Part shown: piece by piece, positions 34,639 to 43,655 of the stretch
Numbering within the stretch: position 1 is the stretch's first letter
Layout: the number at the start of each line of letters is the position of its first letter
DNA from: Sporosarcina psychrophila
GTDB lineage: Bacteria; Bacillota; Bacilli; Bacillales_A; Planococcaceae
Direction: 5' to 3'
Length of the DNA: 64,000 bases
Assembly (NCBI RefSeq): GCF_001590685.1
Contig: NZ_CP014616.1
Location: 1,301,001-1,365,000, forward strand
Made by a program: the position numbers and the translations under genes
Notes under the pieces: generated by a model
The model's database searches: none
Told to the model about the DNA's origin: nothing
The model's input: only the letters and a program-made list of their open reading frames with translations

Positions 34639-35189
34639 TATATATTGAACTAAAGAATCCCATTGAATCTACTGTGGCGCTCAATAAGGAGAGAGTTGTA
34701 TTTCGGGATGTGGATTGTAGAAAACTTGGCGCTTTGAGGATGCCTTTGGACGTAATCCTAGATTAGCGCTTCGCATCCAGTTTTACGGCTTCGGCGACCC
34801 CCTTTGCCACGCCTGCGCTAGGTTGTTCATTATCGAGAGAAATGTGAGGTTGAGATGTATATGGCGAGACTTTAATGTGATTACTAGTTGATACCAATTA
34901 TATCCAAGAAAGACGCACTCCAGGTTGCAGATTTCAACACAGATAATGAAATGCTCTTTCTCACATAGACCATCCAACGAAGGCGCGACTTCGTGGTAGC
35001 CGGAGCGATAAGACTGAAGGAGGGATGCCTCCCTGGTCTTCTTTCTGGCTTATCGCGGGAGGCATCCACAAAGCGTTCAAGCGGTATTGGCGGGAAATCT
35101 AATTAGTTCTAAGTATTGGGACTTTTTCAGTGGCCTCCCAAAAGCCCTTTTAAAGCGCATAAGCCGTATTCATTTGTTCAACATATATA
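34639..35189 (+). repeat. Long copy of dispersed repeat family A (A3)
   Basis: About 550 bp bounded by imperfect inverted ends: TATATATTGAACTAAAGAAT at the left and GTTCAACATATATA at the right. Shares the left block AATCCCATTGAATCTACTGT and the right block AAAGCGCATAAGCCGTATTC with the copy at 52.7 kb. It carries about 48 bp (around 35000-35045) that the 52.7-kb copy lacks. No credible ORF, no transposase. Fills the gap between the TPR gene and the DUF2087 gene. Confidence 0.8.
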
Positions 35190-35205
35190 TTAAGGAATGA
35201 TTAAA

Positions 35206-35499
35206 TTGGGTGAACGATTTACAATCACTGATGTGGAAAGAGAAAAAGTATTGGGAAATTACTTCAAACAAGGTTTGCAAGGACCGCTTGACGTATTTCC
35301 GAGTAAAGAAAAGAGGAAGTACATTATTGCCCAAGAAATAATTAAGCAATTTGAAGTTGATAGAATGTACGTGGAAAAAGAAATAAATGACCTATTGGCG
35401 ACGATTTATCCTGATTTTGCCACAGTAAGACGATTTCTGATAGATTATCGTTTCATGACTAGAAGTAATGATGGCAAGCAGTACAGGATTGAAGGCTGA
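35206..35499 (+). CDS. DUF2087 domain protein
   Basis: 97 residues. LDVFPSKEKRKYIIAQEIIK and YPDFATVRRFLIDYRFMTRS, then DGKQYR, are the recognisable DUF2087 elements, a small winged-helix-like domain often fused to regulators. Start TTG 35206 has AAGGA nine bases upstream; ATG 35197 overlaps that site. The family A repeat ends directly before the ribosome binding site, so the original promoter must lie within or beyond the repeat, or the gene now depends on the repeat. Confidence 0.75.
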   Translation: MGERFTITDVEREKVLGNYFKQGLQGPLDVFPSKEKRKYIIAQEIIKQFEVDRMYVEKEINDLLATIYPDFATVRRFLIDYRFMTRSNDGKQYRIEG

Positions 35500-35635
35500 C
35501 TATTTGCAAATACATAGGAATGTGGAACCGAAAGAAGTGAATATGTTCGTTGAAAAGGTCTTTGGTAAGTATGAAGATTTGATCCACGGTTTTTGTACGA
35601 GTATGTGAGCAGTGTGAATGAAAGAGGAGTAGTTT
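35500..35635 (+). other. Gap with a short coding-like fragment
   Basis: A 35-codon frame at about 35504-35608 (VEPKEVNMFVEKVFGKYEDL, then IHGFCTSM and stop) reads like the tail of a lost gene. GAGGAG before 35636 belongs to the next gene. Confidence 0.3.
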
Positions 35636-36214
35636 ATGGTCATTACAACTGAAAGAGAAATTGTTGTTTTAATTCAAGAGGATAAGTGGATGATGGACCT
35701 ATTGAAATGCGCCAAATCATTGAATTTGCCTGATTGGTGGATCTGCGCCGGATTTGTTCGATCTAAAATTTGGGATGTGCAGCACGGTTTCAATGAAAGG
35801 ACGACGACTCCAGATATTGATGTCATCTATTATGATCGAACAAATAGTGAAAAAAGTGTGGAAAAGGAATACGAGGAAGTGTTGAAAAGACTTCTACCTG
35901 CTATCCCTTGGTCGGTCAAAAATCAGGCAAGAATGCATAGTGTAAATAATGTCATCCCCTATACTTCGTCTGTTGATGCGATTTCAAGGTTTCCTGAAAC
36001 AGCAACAGCTTTGGGGGTGAAATTGGATGAAGGAAACAATGTCATATTAACAGCGCCTCATGGTATAGAAGATGTTGTAAATTTGAGGGTGAAACCGACC
36101 CCTTATTTTTGTGATAAGAAAGAACGGATGAAGATTTATGAAGAAAGGATTAAGAAAAAGAATTGGCAAGTTGTATGGAGCAAGCTTGAGATTATTAGTT
36201 TGGACAGTGACTAG
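35636..36214 (+). CDS. Nucleotidyltransferase family protein (DUF925-like)
   Basis: 192 residues. LPDWWICAGFVRSKIWDVQHG followed by TTTPDIDVIYYD (the paired acidic residues DID) is the pattern of the NTP_transf_6/DUF925 family found in many bacteria; the reaction is unknown. GAGGAG precedes the ATG. It ends 10 bases before the sliding-clamp paralogue start, so the two are probably co-transcribed. Confidence 0.8.
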   Translation: MVITTEREIVVLIQEDKWMMDLLKCAKSLNLPDWWICAGFVRSKIWDVQHGFNERTTTPDIDVIYYDRTNSEKSVEKEYEEVLKRLLPAIPWSVKNQARMHSVNNVIPYTSSVDAISRFPETATALGVKLDEGNNVILTAPHGIEDVVNLRVKPTPYFCDKKERMKIYEERIKKKNWQVVWSKLEIISLDSD

Positions 36215-36224
36215 GAGGGCTTTT

Positions 36225-37355
36225 ATGGAATTTACAGTAAGCTACGCTTCATTTACGACTGCAGTTTCTGATATAAATAAAATTATTTCATCAAAAAGCG
36301 TTATTCCAATACTCTCTGGAATAAAAATAGAAGCCAACGAGTATGGACTTAAGCTTACGGGTAGCAATTCGGATATTTTTATTGAAAGAACTATCCCTTT
36401 ACTAATAAGTGGAGAAAAGGTCGTGGATATCAAAGAATTTGGAAGTGTAGTTGTTTTATCGAAATATTTGAACGAAATTGTGAAAAAACTCCCCAATGAT
36501 ATTTGTATTAAATTAGGACGCAATGATTCAATCACGATAAAATCGGGGGATATTGAAACAAAACTAAATGGATTCAATGCGAATGACTATCCAAAACTTC
36601 CGGAGATGGATCGCAATACTAAAATTGAAATACCGTTTGGGAAATTAACGGAGGCTATAAAGCAAACTGCATTTGCGGTTTCAAAAAGTGAGGCTAAACC
36701 GGTACTAACTGGAGTGAAGATGGAGTTTGAAGAAAACAAACTCATTTGTACAGCAACAGATTCACATAGATTAGCACGTAGAGAAGTGACTATAGAATCT
36801 AAAACAACAGAATCATTTGTAGTTCCGAGTACAAGTTTGTCAGAACTGACGCATCTTAAAGAGGCGGATTCGTCAATCGTAGAGATTTCTTATACGAATA
36901 ATTTCATTGTGTTTGGGACCGCTATGAGTTCACTTTATTCAAGGTTAATTGAGGGTGTCTATCCTAACACTGGATCTTTGGTGCCAACTGAATCAAAGGC
37001 ATTGATAACCATGAATACTCAAGTATTAATAGAAGGAATGGATCGGGCTTGTGTATTTTCGACTGAATGGAAACACAATAACATCCAATTGGAGATTGTG
37101 GATGATGCTACTATCAAAATATCTTCCAATTCTACAGAAGTCGGGATGATTGAAGAGCTTCAAAAAATTATACATATCGAAGGACAGAACGATATCCAAA
37201 TGTCATTTGATGGTCGTTTTGTACTTGACGCACTAAAAAGGATACCAGAAGAAAATGTCACGATACGTTTTGATGGCTTGATGAAACCGATTGTCATTCA
37301 GCCGCAAAATGATTCCACTTGCCTCCATCTAATTTCACCAGTACGGTCTTATTGA
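36225..37355 (+). CDS. DNA polymerase III beta sliding clamp, probable second copy
   Basis: 376 residues, the full length of bacterial DnaN, with three clamp domains (about 1-125, 130-250, 255-376). Blocks such as IPILSGIKIEANEYGLKLTG, KPVLTGVKMEF, CTATDSHRLARREV and the C-terminal QPQNDSTCLHLISPVRSY match DnaN. The surroundings lack dnaA, recF and gyrase genes, so this is not the origin copy; I infer a paralogue, as occurs in some Bacillus. Whether it is loaded on DNA or competes with the main clamp is unknown. Start ATG 36225 follows TAGGAGGG; the frame extension upstream overlaps the previous gene. Confidence 0.85.
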   Translation: MEFTVSYASFTTAVSDINKIISSKSVIPILSGIKIEANEYGLKLTGSNSDIFIERTIPLLISGEKVVDIKEFGSVVVLSKYLNEIVKKLPNDICIKLGRNDSITIKSGDIETKLNGFNANDYPKLPEMDRNTKIEIPFGKLTEAIKQTAFAVSKSEAKPVLTGVKMEFEENKLICTATDSHRLARREVTIESKTTESFVVPSTSLSELTHLKEADSSIVEISYTNNFIVFGTAMSSLYSRLIEGVYPNTGSLVPTESKALITMNTQVLIEGMDRACVFSTEWKHNNIQLEIVDDATIKISSNSTEVGMIEELQKIIHIEGQNDIQMSFDGRFVLDALKRIPEENVTIRFDGLMKPIVIQPQNDSTCLHLISPVRSY

Positions 37356-37439
37356 AATGAATAAGTTCTCTCGATCTAGGGAGGAGAGCTTGGGCATATA
37401 GGAGATTTCTAATTTTTAGTAGCGAAAGGGGATTTCAAG

Positions 37440-37892
37440 ATGAATTTAGCAGCACAAACTTATTGGGACGAATTTTGGAAGAACGAAGAGAAACCTACTT
37501 CTGTCAACGCATGGATGTTTGGAAGTTTGCCAGATGAGCTTGCACAGCTTGTAATTGATGGGGAAAAGACAGCGACATGTTCAGGTCATGTAATTTATGA
37601 ACTGGAGAACGAGCCATTACCCAGAATAGATGAGTACAGCATTATTTTAAATAGCGACGAAAAACCAGTGGCAATCATTAAGACCATTGCAGTATCGCTT
37701 GTACCGATGAATGAAGTATCGGAAGAGTTTGCGCTTGCTGAAGGGGAAGGGTCATATGAAGATTGGAAATTGGCTCATGTGAGATTCTTTACGAGTGAAT
37801 TACGAGAAGTTGGACTTGAGTTCACTGAGGACATGCTCCTTGTTTGCGAACGATTTACGCTAATTGATGTAAAAGATAATAACTTAGGATAG
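37440..37892 (+). CDS. ASCH domain protein
   Basis: 150 residues. An N-terminal AQTYWDEFW stretch is followed by the ASCH fold (about 25-140): FGSLPDELAQLVIDGEKTAT and DEYSIILNSDEKPVAIIKT. ASCH proteins are PUA-like and thought to bind RNA or act as amidohydrolases on modified nucleosides. GAAAGGGG precedes the ATG. Single gene. Confidence 0.82.
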   Translation: MNLAAQTYWDEFWKNEEKPTSVNAWMFGSLPDELAQLVIDGEKTATCSGHVIYELENEPLPRIDEYSIILNSDEKPVAIIKTIAVSLVPMNEVSEEFALAEGEGSYEDWKLAHVRFFTSELREVGLEFTEDMLLVCERFTLIDVKDNNLG

Positions 37893-37944
37893 ACAAATTG
37901 CCTTACACAAGGCAACGATAAATGATCGTTTAGGGGGAATAGTG

Positions 37945-38766
37945 ATGTTAGCAACAACTTTAGAAAGTTATTTAGGAGATAAGATACTAGAGCTATCGAA
38001 GGAAGTTAGGCAAGAGATGTTGACGCAAATTGGAAATCCAGATGGTTTTTTGCGTGACGAGTTAATCTATCGAAGTTTTGGAAAAGTAATAGCTTCCAAT
38101 CAATTAAATTCAGAAGAAATTCAGAATCTACTTGAGACGGTATTACAGGAAGACTATCTATTTTACGGGATTGGCGAGTCTGGAACTGATTCAGTATTTA
38201 CACGTTCTTTTTCTGCACTCGTCATTGCTGCAGTTATTGAATATGACATTGAGAAACAAATAGTAAATCCAGATCTTGTTCAGTATACAGTGAACAAGGT
38301 TATACGCTATATGAGGGAAGAAAAAGACACTCGAGGTTTTATCCAGGGTAATGGATGGGCGCATGCCATCGCACATGGCGCAGATACCTTGGATGCCTTG
38401 GCAAAACATCCTCTACTGAAAAAAGAGGATATCAGTCGAATTCTTCATGCAGTTCAATATTCCTTGTTAAGGCAAGTTGACTATTTGGATGAAGAGGAAG
38501 AACGCTTAGCTATAATACTAGTTTCATTAATAAAGCATCAAGATGCTGAGAAGGTTATACAAGTATGGATTGAAGAACTTGCCGGAATGGTAGAAACTGA
38601 AATGCTTGAAAATAAAGGATCACTTGACGCCTATCACGTACAAAGAACGGTAAAGAACTTTTTGAAATCAGTCTTTGTAATTTTGAGTTCGAAGGGAATC
38701 GGTAAGAAAGTGAACAGCGACGTTTTTAAAGTTCTCGAAAAGTGGATGTGGATGTATCTAAATTAG
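37945..38766 (+). CDS. DUF2785 domain protein
   Basis: 273 residues, all helical. RDELIYRSFGKVI, TRSFSALVIAAVIE and GFIQGNGWAHAIAHGADTLD match DUF2785, a family of unknown role. GTG 37942 and ATG 37945 are adjacent; the ATG is better spaced from AGGGGG. Confidence 0.82.
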   Translation: MLATTLESYLGDKILELSKEVRQEMLTQIGNPDGFLRDELIYRSFGKVIASNQLNSEEIQNLLETVLQEDYLFYGIGESGTDSVFTRSFSALVIAAVIEYDIEKQIVNPDLVQYTVNKVIRYMREEKDTRGFIQGNGWAHAIAHGADTLDALAKHPLLKKEDISRILHAVQYSLLRQVDYLDEEEERLAIILVSLIKHQDAEKVIQVWIEELAGMVETEMLENKGSLDAYHVQRTVKNFLKSVFVILSSKGIGKKVNSDVFKVLEKWMWMYLN

Positions 38767-38907
38767 TCATATAGTCTTCAGATACTGCTGTGGTCCTCGA
38801 GTAATCTGTCGTCCAATTCTACGTTAAGTGCTAATGTAAATATCTTTTCGAGACAATCAGCATACTATCTAAGGTAGCGTAATGATGCTCAGGAAAGGTG
38901 GAGACAT

Positions 38908-39558
38908 ATGTATTATCCTTATGCCCAACAAATGACCTGCCGACAACCGCGGGTTATGACTGTTACAGGAATTGGGAGTCTTAAACTAGCACCGGATATT
39001 GCTCAAATCCAGTTGGAAGTCAGTACTGAAAACAAACAACTGAACCATGCACAAAAGGAAAATGCTTATGAGATGAATCAAGTCATCGATTCGTTATTGA
39101 AAATGGGGATTGACAGGGAGAATATACAAACGATTTCGTACACTATAGTTCCCCAATACAACTATATCGAAGGCGAACAAGTATTTAGAGGATATGAAGT
39201 TACGAATGCGATTACAGTAAAAATTACAGATATTGATCAAGTTGGAAATATAATAGACGTGGCGGTCCAAAACGGGGCAAACAGGGTATCAAATATCCAG
39301 TTCAAGGTTGAAAATGAACAATTGGACTATCAAAAAGCATTGAGCCTTGCACTTAAAAACGCATTAGCCAAGGCGCAAACAATTGCTGAGACAATGCAAC
39401 TGCAACTTGATCCACATCCAATTAAAATTGTTGAAGAATTAAGAGCAGAACCCATCGCATATCGAACATTTGCTGCGAGAGAAATGACTAGCTCCACACC
39501 GATTGAACAGGGGCAGATTTCGATTAACGCCACGGTTAAAGTGCAATTTCGGTATTGA
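38908..39558 (+). CDS. SIMPL domain protein (DUF541)
   Basis: 216 residues of the SIMPL/YggE family. TVTGIGSLKLAPDIAQIQLEV opens the domain, DRENIQTISYTIVPQYNY and GYEVTNAITVKI are central, and a final ISINATVKVQFRY strand closes it. B. subtilis YggE-like proteins are usually secreted, but no signal peptide is seen here; the 15-residue N-terminus is Tyr/Pro/Gln-rich like some coat-associated proteins. GGTGGAG precedes the ATG. Confidence 0.85.
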   Translation: MYYPYAQQMTCRQPRVMTVTGIGSLKLAPDIAQIQLEVSTENKQLNHAQKENAYEMNQVIDSLLKMGIDRENIQTISYTIVPQYNYIEGEQVFRGYEVTNAITVKITDIDQVGNIIDVAVQNGANRVSNIQFKVENEQLDYQKALSLALKNALAKAQTIAETMQLQLDPHPIKIVEELRAEPIAYRTFAAREMTSSTPIEQGQISINATVKVQFRY

Positions 39559-39649
39559 AATATCAGCGTAAAATAGATGGATACTATTTTACGTTGAAAA
39601 AACGACAGCTAACCGAATCACAACTAAAAATTAAGGGAGTGGGGAAAAC

Positions 39650-40015
39650 ATGGGAATTAAAAAATCTTCTAATTACCTATCACCTATTGCGCGGATATTT
39701 GACAAGTTTTCACGGCAACAAGACGCATCGTTGATTTATGGTGAACCGATTAATTTTGAAAACAAAAAAGTCCTTCCGGTAGCAAAGATTAATTATATTG
39801 TTGGCGGGGGAGGCGGCTATTCTAGTGAAACAGGAAACTCTTTAGGTGCCCAAGGAGAAGGGGGCGGGGGACATATCTCCGTCAGACCTTTGGGTGTTTA
39901 CGAGATAGATGCGGAGAAGGTGAAGTTCAAACCAATCATTGACCTCAAATTTACTTTAACACTAGTTGCTGTTTTTACACTTGGCCTAGTTTGGTTATTA
40001 AAAAGGGCTCGCTGA
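39650..40015 (+). CDS. GerW/YtfJ family sporulation protein
   Basis: 121 residues. DASLIYGEPINFENKKVLPV and the glycine-rich loops GGGGGY and GEGGGGHISVRPLGVYEID are typical of GerW (YtfJ) proteins, spore-germination factors. A C-terminal hydrophobic segment (about 97-116) ends in KRAR and would anchor it to a membrane. AAGGGAGTGGGG precedes the ATG. Confidence 0.85.
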   Translation: MGIKKSSNYLSPIARIFDKFSRQQDASLIYGEPINFENKKVLPVAKINYIVGGGGGYSSETGNSLGAQGEGGGGHISVRPLGVYEIDAEKVKFKPIIDLKFTLTLVAVFTLGLVWLLKRAR

Positions 40016-40044
40016 AAATTAATTTGTACGGGGGGAATAATTGA

Positions 40045-40800
40045 ATGTTGTATCGCAGAAAAACGTACACGGTTGAACCAGCGATGTACGAAACGTTTAC
40101 CCACTTTTTCCACACCTATTTGCTTCCGAATCAGCTGACGCATGGAGCGCAGCTGGTTGGACGGTGGGTCAATGAAGAACGGACGGAGATAATGGCAATG
40201 TGGGCATACGATAATAGGGCTCATTATGAGACAGTAGACGCTAGCATTCGGGCATCGGAAATGCATGCTGAAGCGCAAAATTATCGGAAATCATTAGCTC
40301 CATTATTTATTTCATCAAATGAAGACTTTTTCACTTCGACGGGGAATTATGGACAATCTAGACAAATTATTGTTGTAAATGGCTACATTGTCAATGAGGA
40401 AGGACATGTATTACTTGTACGGAACAATCACCGAAATGATACATATGAAATGCCGGGTGGGCGACTTGAGCTTGGTGAAACCTTGAAAGAGGCGGTTAAA
40501 CGGGAAGTACTAGAAGAAACAGGTATCCACGCAGAAATTGGTGATGTGACAGGAGTTTATCAAGATATCACGTTAGGCGTCATCTGTATGGTTTTTCGTG
40601 GAAGAGCGATGTCAGGCGTACCAGCTGCACAACCTCCTGAAACGATTGACGTACAATTTGTTGACTTTGATAAAGAGCAAGTAGGAGACTGGATAAAACG
40701 CCCGCAATTTGCATCTAGTGTGGATGATGCTCGAAATAGCGATACGATTGTTTATGAAAGTTATGAAGTGAGACCGTATAGATTGATTGAGCGCTCATGA
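40045..40800 (+). CDS. NIPSNAP-NUDIX fusion protein
   Basis: 251 residues in two parts. Residues 1-95 look like a NIPSNAP/dimeric alpha-beta barrel domain (MLYRRKTYTVEPAMYETFTH, QLVGRWVNEERTEIMAMWAY). Residues about 108-251 are a NUDIX domain with the box GGRLELGETLKEAVKREVLE then ETG (about 141-164). The NUDIX half should hydrolyse a nucleoside diphosphate-linked substrate; the NIPSNAP half may dimerise it. The downstream gene starts inside its stop codon (ATGA overlap), so the products are probably made together. Confidence 0.82.
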   Translation: MLYRRKTYTVEPAMYETFTHFFHTYLLPNQLTHGAQLVGRWVNEERTEIMAMWAYDNRAHYETVDASIRASEMHAEAQNYRKSLAPLFISSNEDFFTSTGNYGQSRQIIVVNGYIVNEEGHVLLVRNNHRNDTYEMPGGRLELGETLKEAVKREVLEETGIHAEIGDVTGVYQDITLGVICMVFRGRAMSGVPAAQPPETIDVQFVDFDKEQVGDWIKRPQFASSVDDARNSDTIVYESYEVRPYRLIERS

Positions 40801-41594
40801 ATAATCTTACTTGGGTTGGAAGTGAAAAGGACTTTGTCGATGAACGAGATGTACGATGGATTAATCGTGTAGCGGTTGGTAGATTTGGAGGTAATTCTTC
40901 AGCGGGACAAACCAAGAATGAAGATGGCTGCGTTATTTGGCAAAATGAGGATTGGGAATTAGCGGCTATTTTGGATGCACATAAAAGTGCTGAAAGTGCG
41001 GAACTTGTTGTACAAACACTCGGGCAGCATAAAGAAAAATTGGTGGAGATTTTAGATATGAAAGGTCCTCCACGATTTAAACGTTTGGAAATGAAGTTAC
41101 TTGAAATTTTTCAATCTGAACAATTTTTGAATGAATGCAGATGTGCCAAGGGAGAAACGGCTTGTCTTATCGTTGTCAGGAAAGCTAATTACGTTTGGTG
41201 GTTTTCGGTTGGAGATTGTTTAGTATATCTGTTCCATTCGGAATTAATTGCACTAAATCAGTTTCAACTTAACCAAAGGCAATTCTTTGAATGGATTGGT
41301 CAAGTGAATACGTTTGAGCAAGCAGTACCATGCTACACGTCAGGGACAAGGGAAATGAGAAAAGGGAACAATCTTATTTTTTTGACGACTGATGGTTTAG
41401 TGGAATGCCCGGGGGAACCTTTTTTGGATCCGTCAGATCTCGTTGCCGTGCTGAATGAAAAAGAACTTGATAAAGGGATTTCGCAGTTATTGATGGAAAT
41501 CGAAAGACAAAATGTACGAGACAGTACGACAATTATCGCATGGAATGTGGAAGTAGAAAAGGAAGGTAGCATCCCGAGCGATTATCTCGGATGA
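40797..41594 (+). CDS. PP2C-like serine/threonine phosphatase
   Basis: 265 residues. The PP2C metal-binding aspartates are recognisable in TKNEDGCVIW, ELAAILDAH, FSVGDCLVYLF, FLTTDGLVECPG and RDSTTIIAW, in normal order, though the GDG step of classical PP2C is replaced by LDAH. The protein is cytoplasmic and lacks other domains. It shares four bases with the upstream NIPSNAP-NUDIX gene, implying translational coupling. Target unknown; no kinase gene is adjacent. Confidence 0.82.
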   Translation: MNNLTWVGSEKDFVDERDVRWINRVAVGRFGGNSSAGQTKNEDGCVIWQNEDWELAAILDAHKSAESAELVVQTLGQHKEKLVEILDMKGPPRFKRLEMKLLEIFQSEQFLNECRCAKGETACLIVVRKANYVWWFSVGDCLVYLFHSELIALNQFQLNQRQFFEWIGQVNTFEQAVPCYTSGTREMRKGNNLIFLTTDGLVECPGEPFLDPSDLVAVLNEKELDKGISQLLMEIERQNVRDSTTIIAWNVEVEKEGSIPSDYLG

Positions 41595-41620
41595 AGGAAA
41601 AATGACGGGAGGAATTAGAT

Positions 41621-42076
41621 ATGGAAGCATCTGAATTAATTGAAATCAAAACCCTTTATTATAACTTAATTCTTGCATGGAATAATCGCGATGCTAAGAG
41701 CATGGCTGATCAATTTACAGAGCAAGGCGAATTGATTGGATTTGACGGAAGTCAAGAAATTGGGCGAAATACTATTTTTGCACATTTAGAACCGATATTT
41801 GCAGATCATCCAACACCTCCATTTATCAATGTCGTTAAAGATGTGTACTTTCTGAGTGCTGGAGTTGCGATGTTGCGTGCAATCGTCGGGATGATACCTC
41901 CGGGCGGAACAGAACTTGACCCAAATTTGAATGCTCATCAAACACTGATTGCAGTAAAAGAAAAGGATGGATGGAAAATAAAACTTTTCCAAAATACACC
42001 GGCCCAATTTCACGGAAGATCTGACTTGGTCGAGCGGATGACCAAAGAATTGAAGCAAGTATCTGATGTAGGCTGA
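41621..42076 (+). CDS. SgcJ/EcaC family (SnoaL-like/DUF4440) protein
   Basis: 151 residues with the NTF2-like cone fold: YYNLILAWNNRDAKSMADQF at the start, GRNTIFAHLEPIFADHP, and a late strand pair LNAHQTLIAVKEKDGWKIKLFQNTPAQ. Such proteins bind or isomerise small molecules; no substrate can be given. GGGAGGAAT precedes the ATG. It lies 26 bases after the PP2C gene and may be the last gene of that operon. Confidence 0.85.
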   Translation: MEASELIEIKTLYYNLILAWNNRDAKSMADQFTEQGELIGFDGSQEIGRNTIFAHLEPIFADHPTPPFINVVKDVYFLSAGVAMLRAIVGMIPPGGTELDPNLNAHQTLIAVKEKDGWKIKLFQNTPAQFHGRSDLVERMTKELKQVSDVG

Positions 42077-42082
42077 AAAAAG

Positions 42083-42122
42083 TGCCCCGCACCAAGATAA
42101 TACCAGTGCGGGGAGTGTTTTA
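42083..42122. terminator. Terminator between convergent genes
   Basis: CCCCGCAC pairs with GTGCGGGG. T runs are present on both strands (GTGTTTTAG on plus, CACTTTTTTC on minus). Confidence 0.82.
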
Positions 42123-42145
42123 GTTACTGTTCATGACAAAGATAA

Positions 42146-42325
42146 TCATTTTCTCTTCTTTTCATTTGAGTTCATTCGTTCGCGTTTTGGTTTCAGGGAA
42201 CGGAGTTCAGCAAACTCGCGGGCTATTTCTTCATTCATGTCGCCCGGTTTTATTTTTTGGTTTTTCGGCGTTTGTGGTAAAGACCGTGCATTATTTCCGC
42301 CAGTTTTATTGTCATCTCTTCCCAT
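42146..42325 (-). CDS. Small charged protein, 59 residues
   Basis: ATG 42325 follows AAAGGAG at eight bases. The product starts MGRDDNKTGGNNARSLPQTP and is rich in Asn, Lys and Glu with no hydrophobic core, like small Bacillales proteins of the YfhD type or other spore-associated peptides. Assignment to a family is uncertain. Its transcript ends at the shared terminator. Confidence 0.6.
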   Translation of the reverse strand: MGRDDNKTGGNNARSLPQTPKNQKIKPGDMNEEIAREFAELRSLKPKRERMNSNEKKRK

Positions 42326-42464
42326 AGTAACAACTCCTTTCATTTTTTCAGTGCCACGTTAATATGGCTTTCTAAAGAAATATTATTCAGCAGTTTTCAT
42401 GCTGAATTAATGTGGAAATTAAAATAAAAATGTTTCTTTTGATTATTATCGTCAAAAAAGAAGG

Positions 42465-42492
42465 TTTACAATAGTAGTTTTAATAGTATAAT
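42465..42492 (+). promoter_or_regulatory. SigA promoter of the metA S-box transcript
   Basis: TTTACA (42465-42470), 16-base spacer, TATAAT (42487-42492), 15 bases before the riboswitch. Confidence 0.75.
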
Positions 42493-42507
42493 AGTAAATA
42501 ATTGAAT

Positions 42508-42670
42508 ATTCTTATCAAGAGAAGCTGAGGGATATGGCCCTGTGAAGCTTCAGCAACCTCTGACTTAGTCAGGAAGGTGCTACCTCCAACAAGATTTTTT
42601 CTTGAGAGATAAGAACAGAGTGCCCAAATTAAACCCTCTTGTCTTGTCTTATAGAAAAGAGGGTTTTTTA
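42508..42670 (+). promoter_or_regulatory. SAM-I (S-box) riboswitch with terminator
   Basis: Classical S-box: TTCTTATCAAGAGAAGCTGA, GGGAT, GGCCCTGTGAAGCTTCAGCA, ACC, AGGAAGGTGCTACCTCC and the closing GAGAGATAAGAA pairing with the first strand. A terminator (AACCCTCTT with AAGAGGGTT, then TTTT) follows at 42632-42670. SAM binding would stabilise the terminator and stop metA expression. Confidence 0.96.
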
Positions 42671-42717
42671 TATTGAATCATTTGATTCAAACCAAAGTGA
42701 AAAGGGAGAGACGACAC

Positions 42718-43626
42718 ATGCCGATTAATGTACCGAAACAATTACCAGCAGGAGAACTATTGAAGAAGGAAAAAATATTTGTGATGGATGAAGAACGCGC
42801 AACGTCCCAAGATATACGTCCTATGAACATCGCCATTTTAAACTTAATGCCTGAAAAAGAAAGAACAGAGTTGCAACTGCTACGTCTATTAGGGAATACA
42901 CCACTACAAGTAAATGTTACATTTTTGAACACAGCAACTCATGATTCTAAAAACGTTAGTAAAACGCATTTAAACGCATTTTATACAACATTTGAACATG
43001 TGAAACATCGTCGTTTCGATGGACTGATTATTACGGGTGCCCCGATTGAGCATTTAGAATTTGAAGACGTTAATTACTGGAAAGAAATAACGGAGATTAT
43101 GGAATGGTCAAAAGAAAATGTAACCTCTGTTTTACATATTTGTTGGGGTGCCCAAGCAGCACTCTATCACCATTATGGAATCGGGAAATTTGAATTGCCG
43201 AAAAAATGCTCAGGCGTTTTTACGCATCGACTATCCGACCCAACGATTAATCTTGCACGTGGTTTTAATGACGAATTTAAAGCACCGCATTCACGTTATA
43301 CATCCGTTTCAACTGAGGAAATAAAAAATGATCCCCGTCTACACTTGCTTGCTAAATCAGAGGATGCAGGGGCATTCATCGTCATTTCTAAAGATAATAA
43401 ACATATTATGATCACAGGTCATTTGGAATACGATGCGGATACGTTGGCGGAGGAATATGCACGTGATTTGCAAAAAGGAGTTGGTATTGATATCCCGGAA
43501 AATTATTTTCCGAATGATGATCCAAGCAAAGAGCCGTTGAATACATGGCGTTCCCATACGCATCTACTCTTCTCCAACTGGCTAAATTATTATGTGTATC
43601 AAGAAACACCTTATGAATGGGAATAA
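42718..43626 (+). CDS. metA: Homoserine O-acetyltransferase (MetA family)
   Basis: 302 residues. MetA acylates homoserine in methionine synthesis. The nucleophile is Cys142 in [15 protein letters not shown], and the His-Glu pair is in ITGHLEYD. Residue 111 is Glu (GAPIEHLEF), which in the family correlates with acetyl-CoA rather than succinyl-CoA use. The frame opens at 42673 within the riboswitch region; ATG 42718 with AAGGGAGA is the real start. Controlled by the S-box upstream. No other met gene is adjacent; repeat DNA follows. Confidence 0.95.
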   Translation: MPINVPKQLPAGELLKKEKIFVMDEERATSQDIRPMNIAILNLMPEKERTELQLLRLLGNTPLQVNVTFLNTATHDSKNVSKTHLNAFYTTFEHVKHRRFDGLIITGAPIEHLEFEDVNYWKEITEIMEWSKENVTSVLHICWGAQAALYHHYGIGKFELPKKCSGVFTHRLSDPTINLARGFNDEFKAPHSRYTSVSTEEIKNDPRLHLLAKSEDAGAFIVISKDNKHIMITGHLEYDADTLAEEYARDLQKGVGIDIPENYFPNDDPSKEPLNTWRSHTHLLFSNWLNYYVYQETPYEWE

Positions 43627-43655
43627 CTAGTTAATGACAAATGTATCAATTAAAC

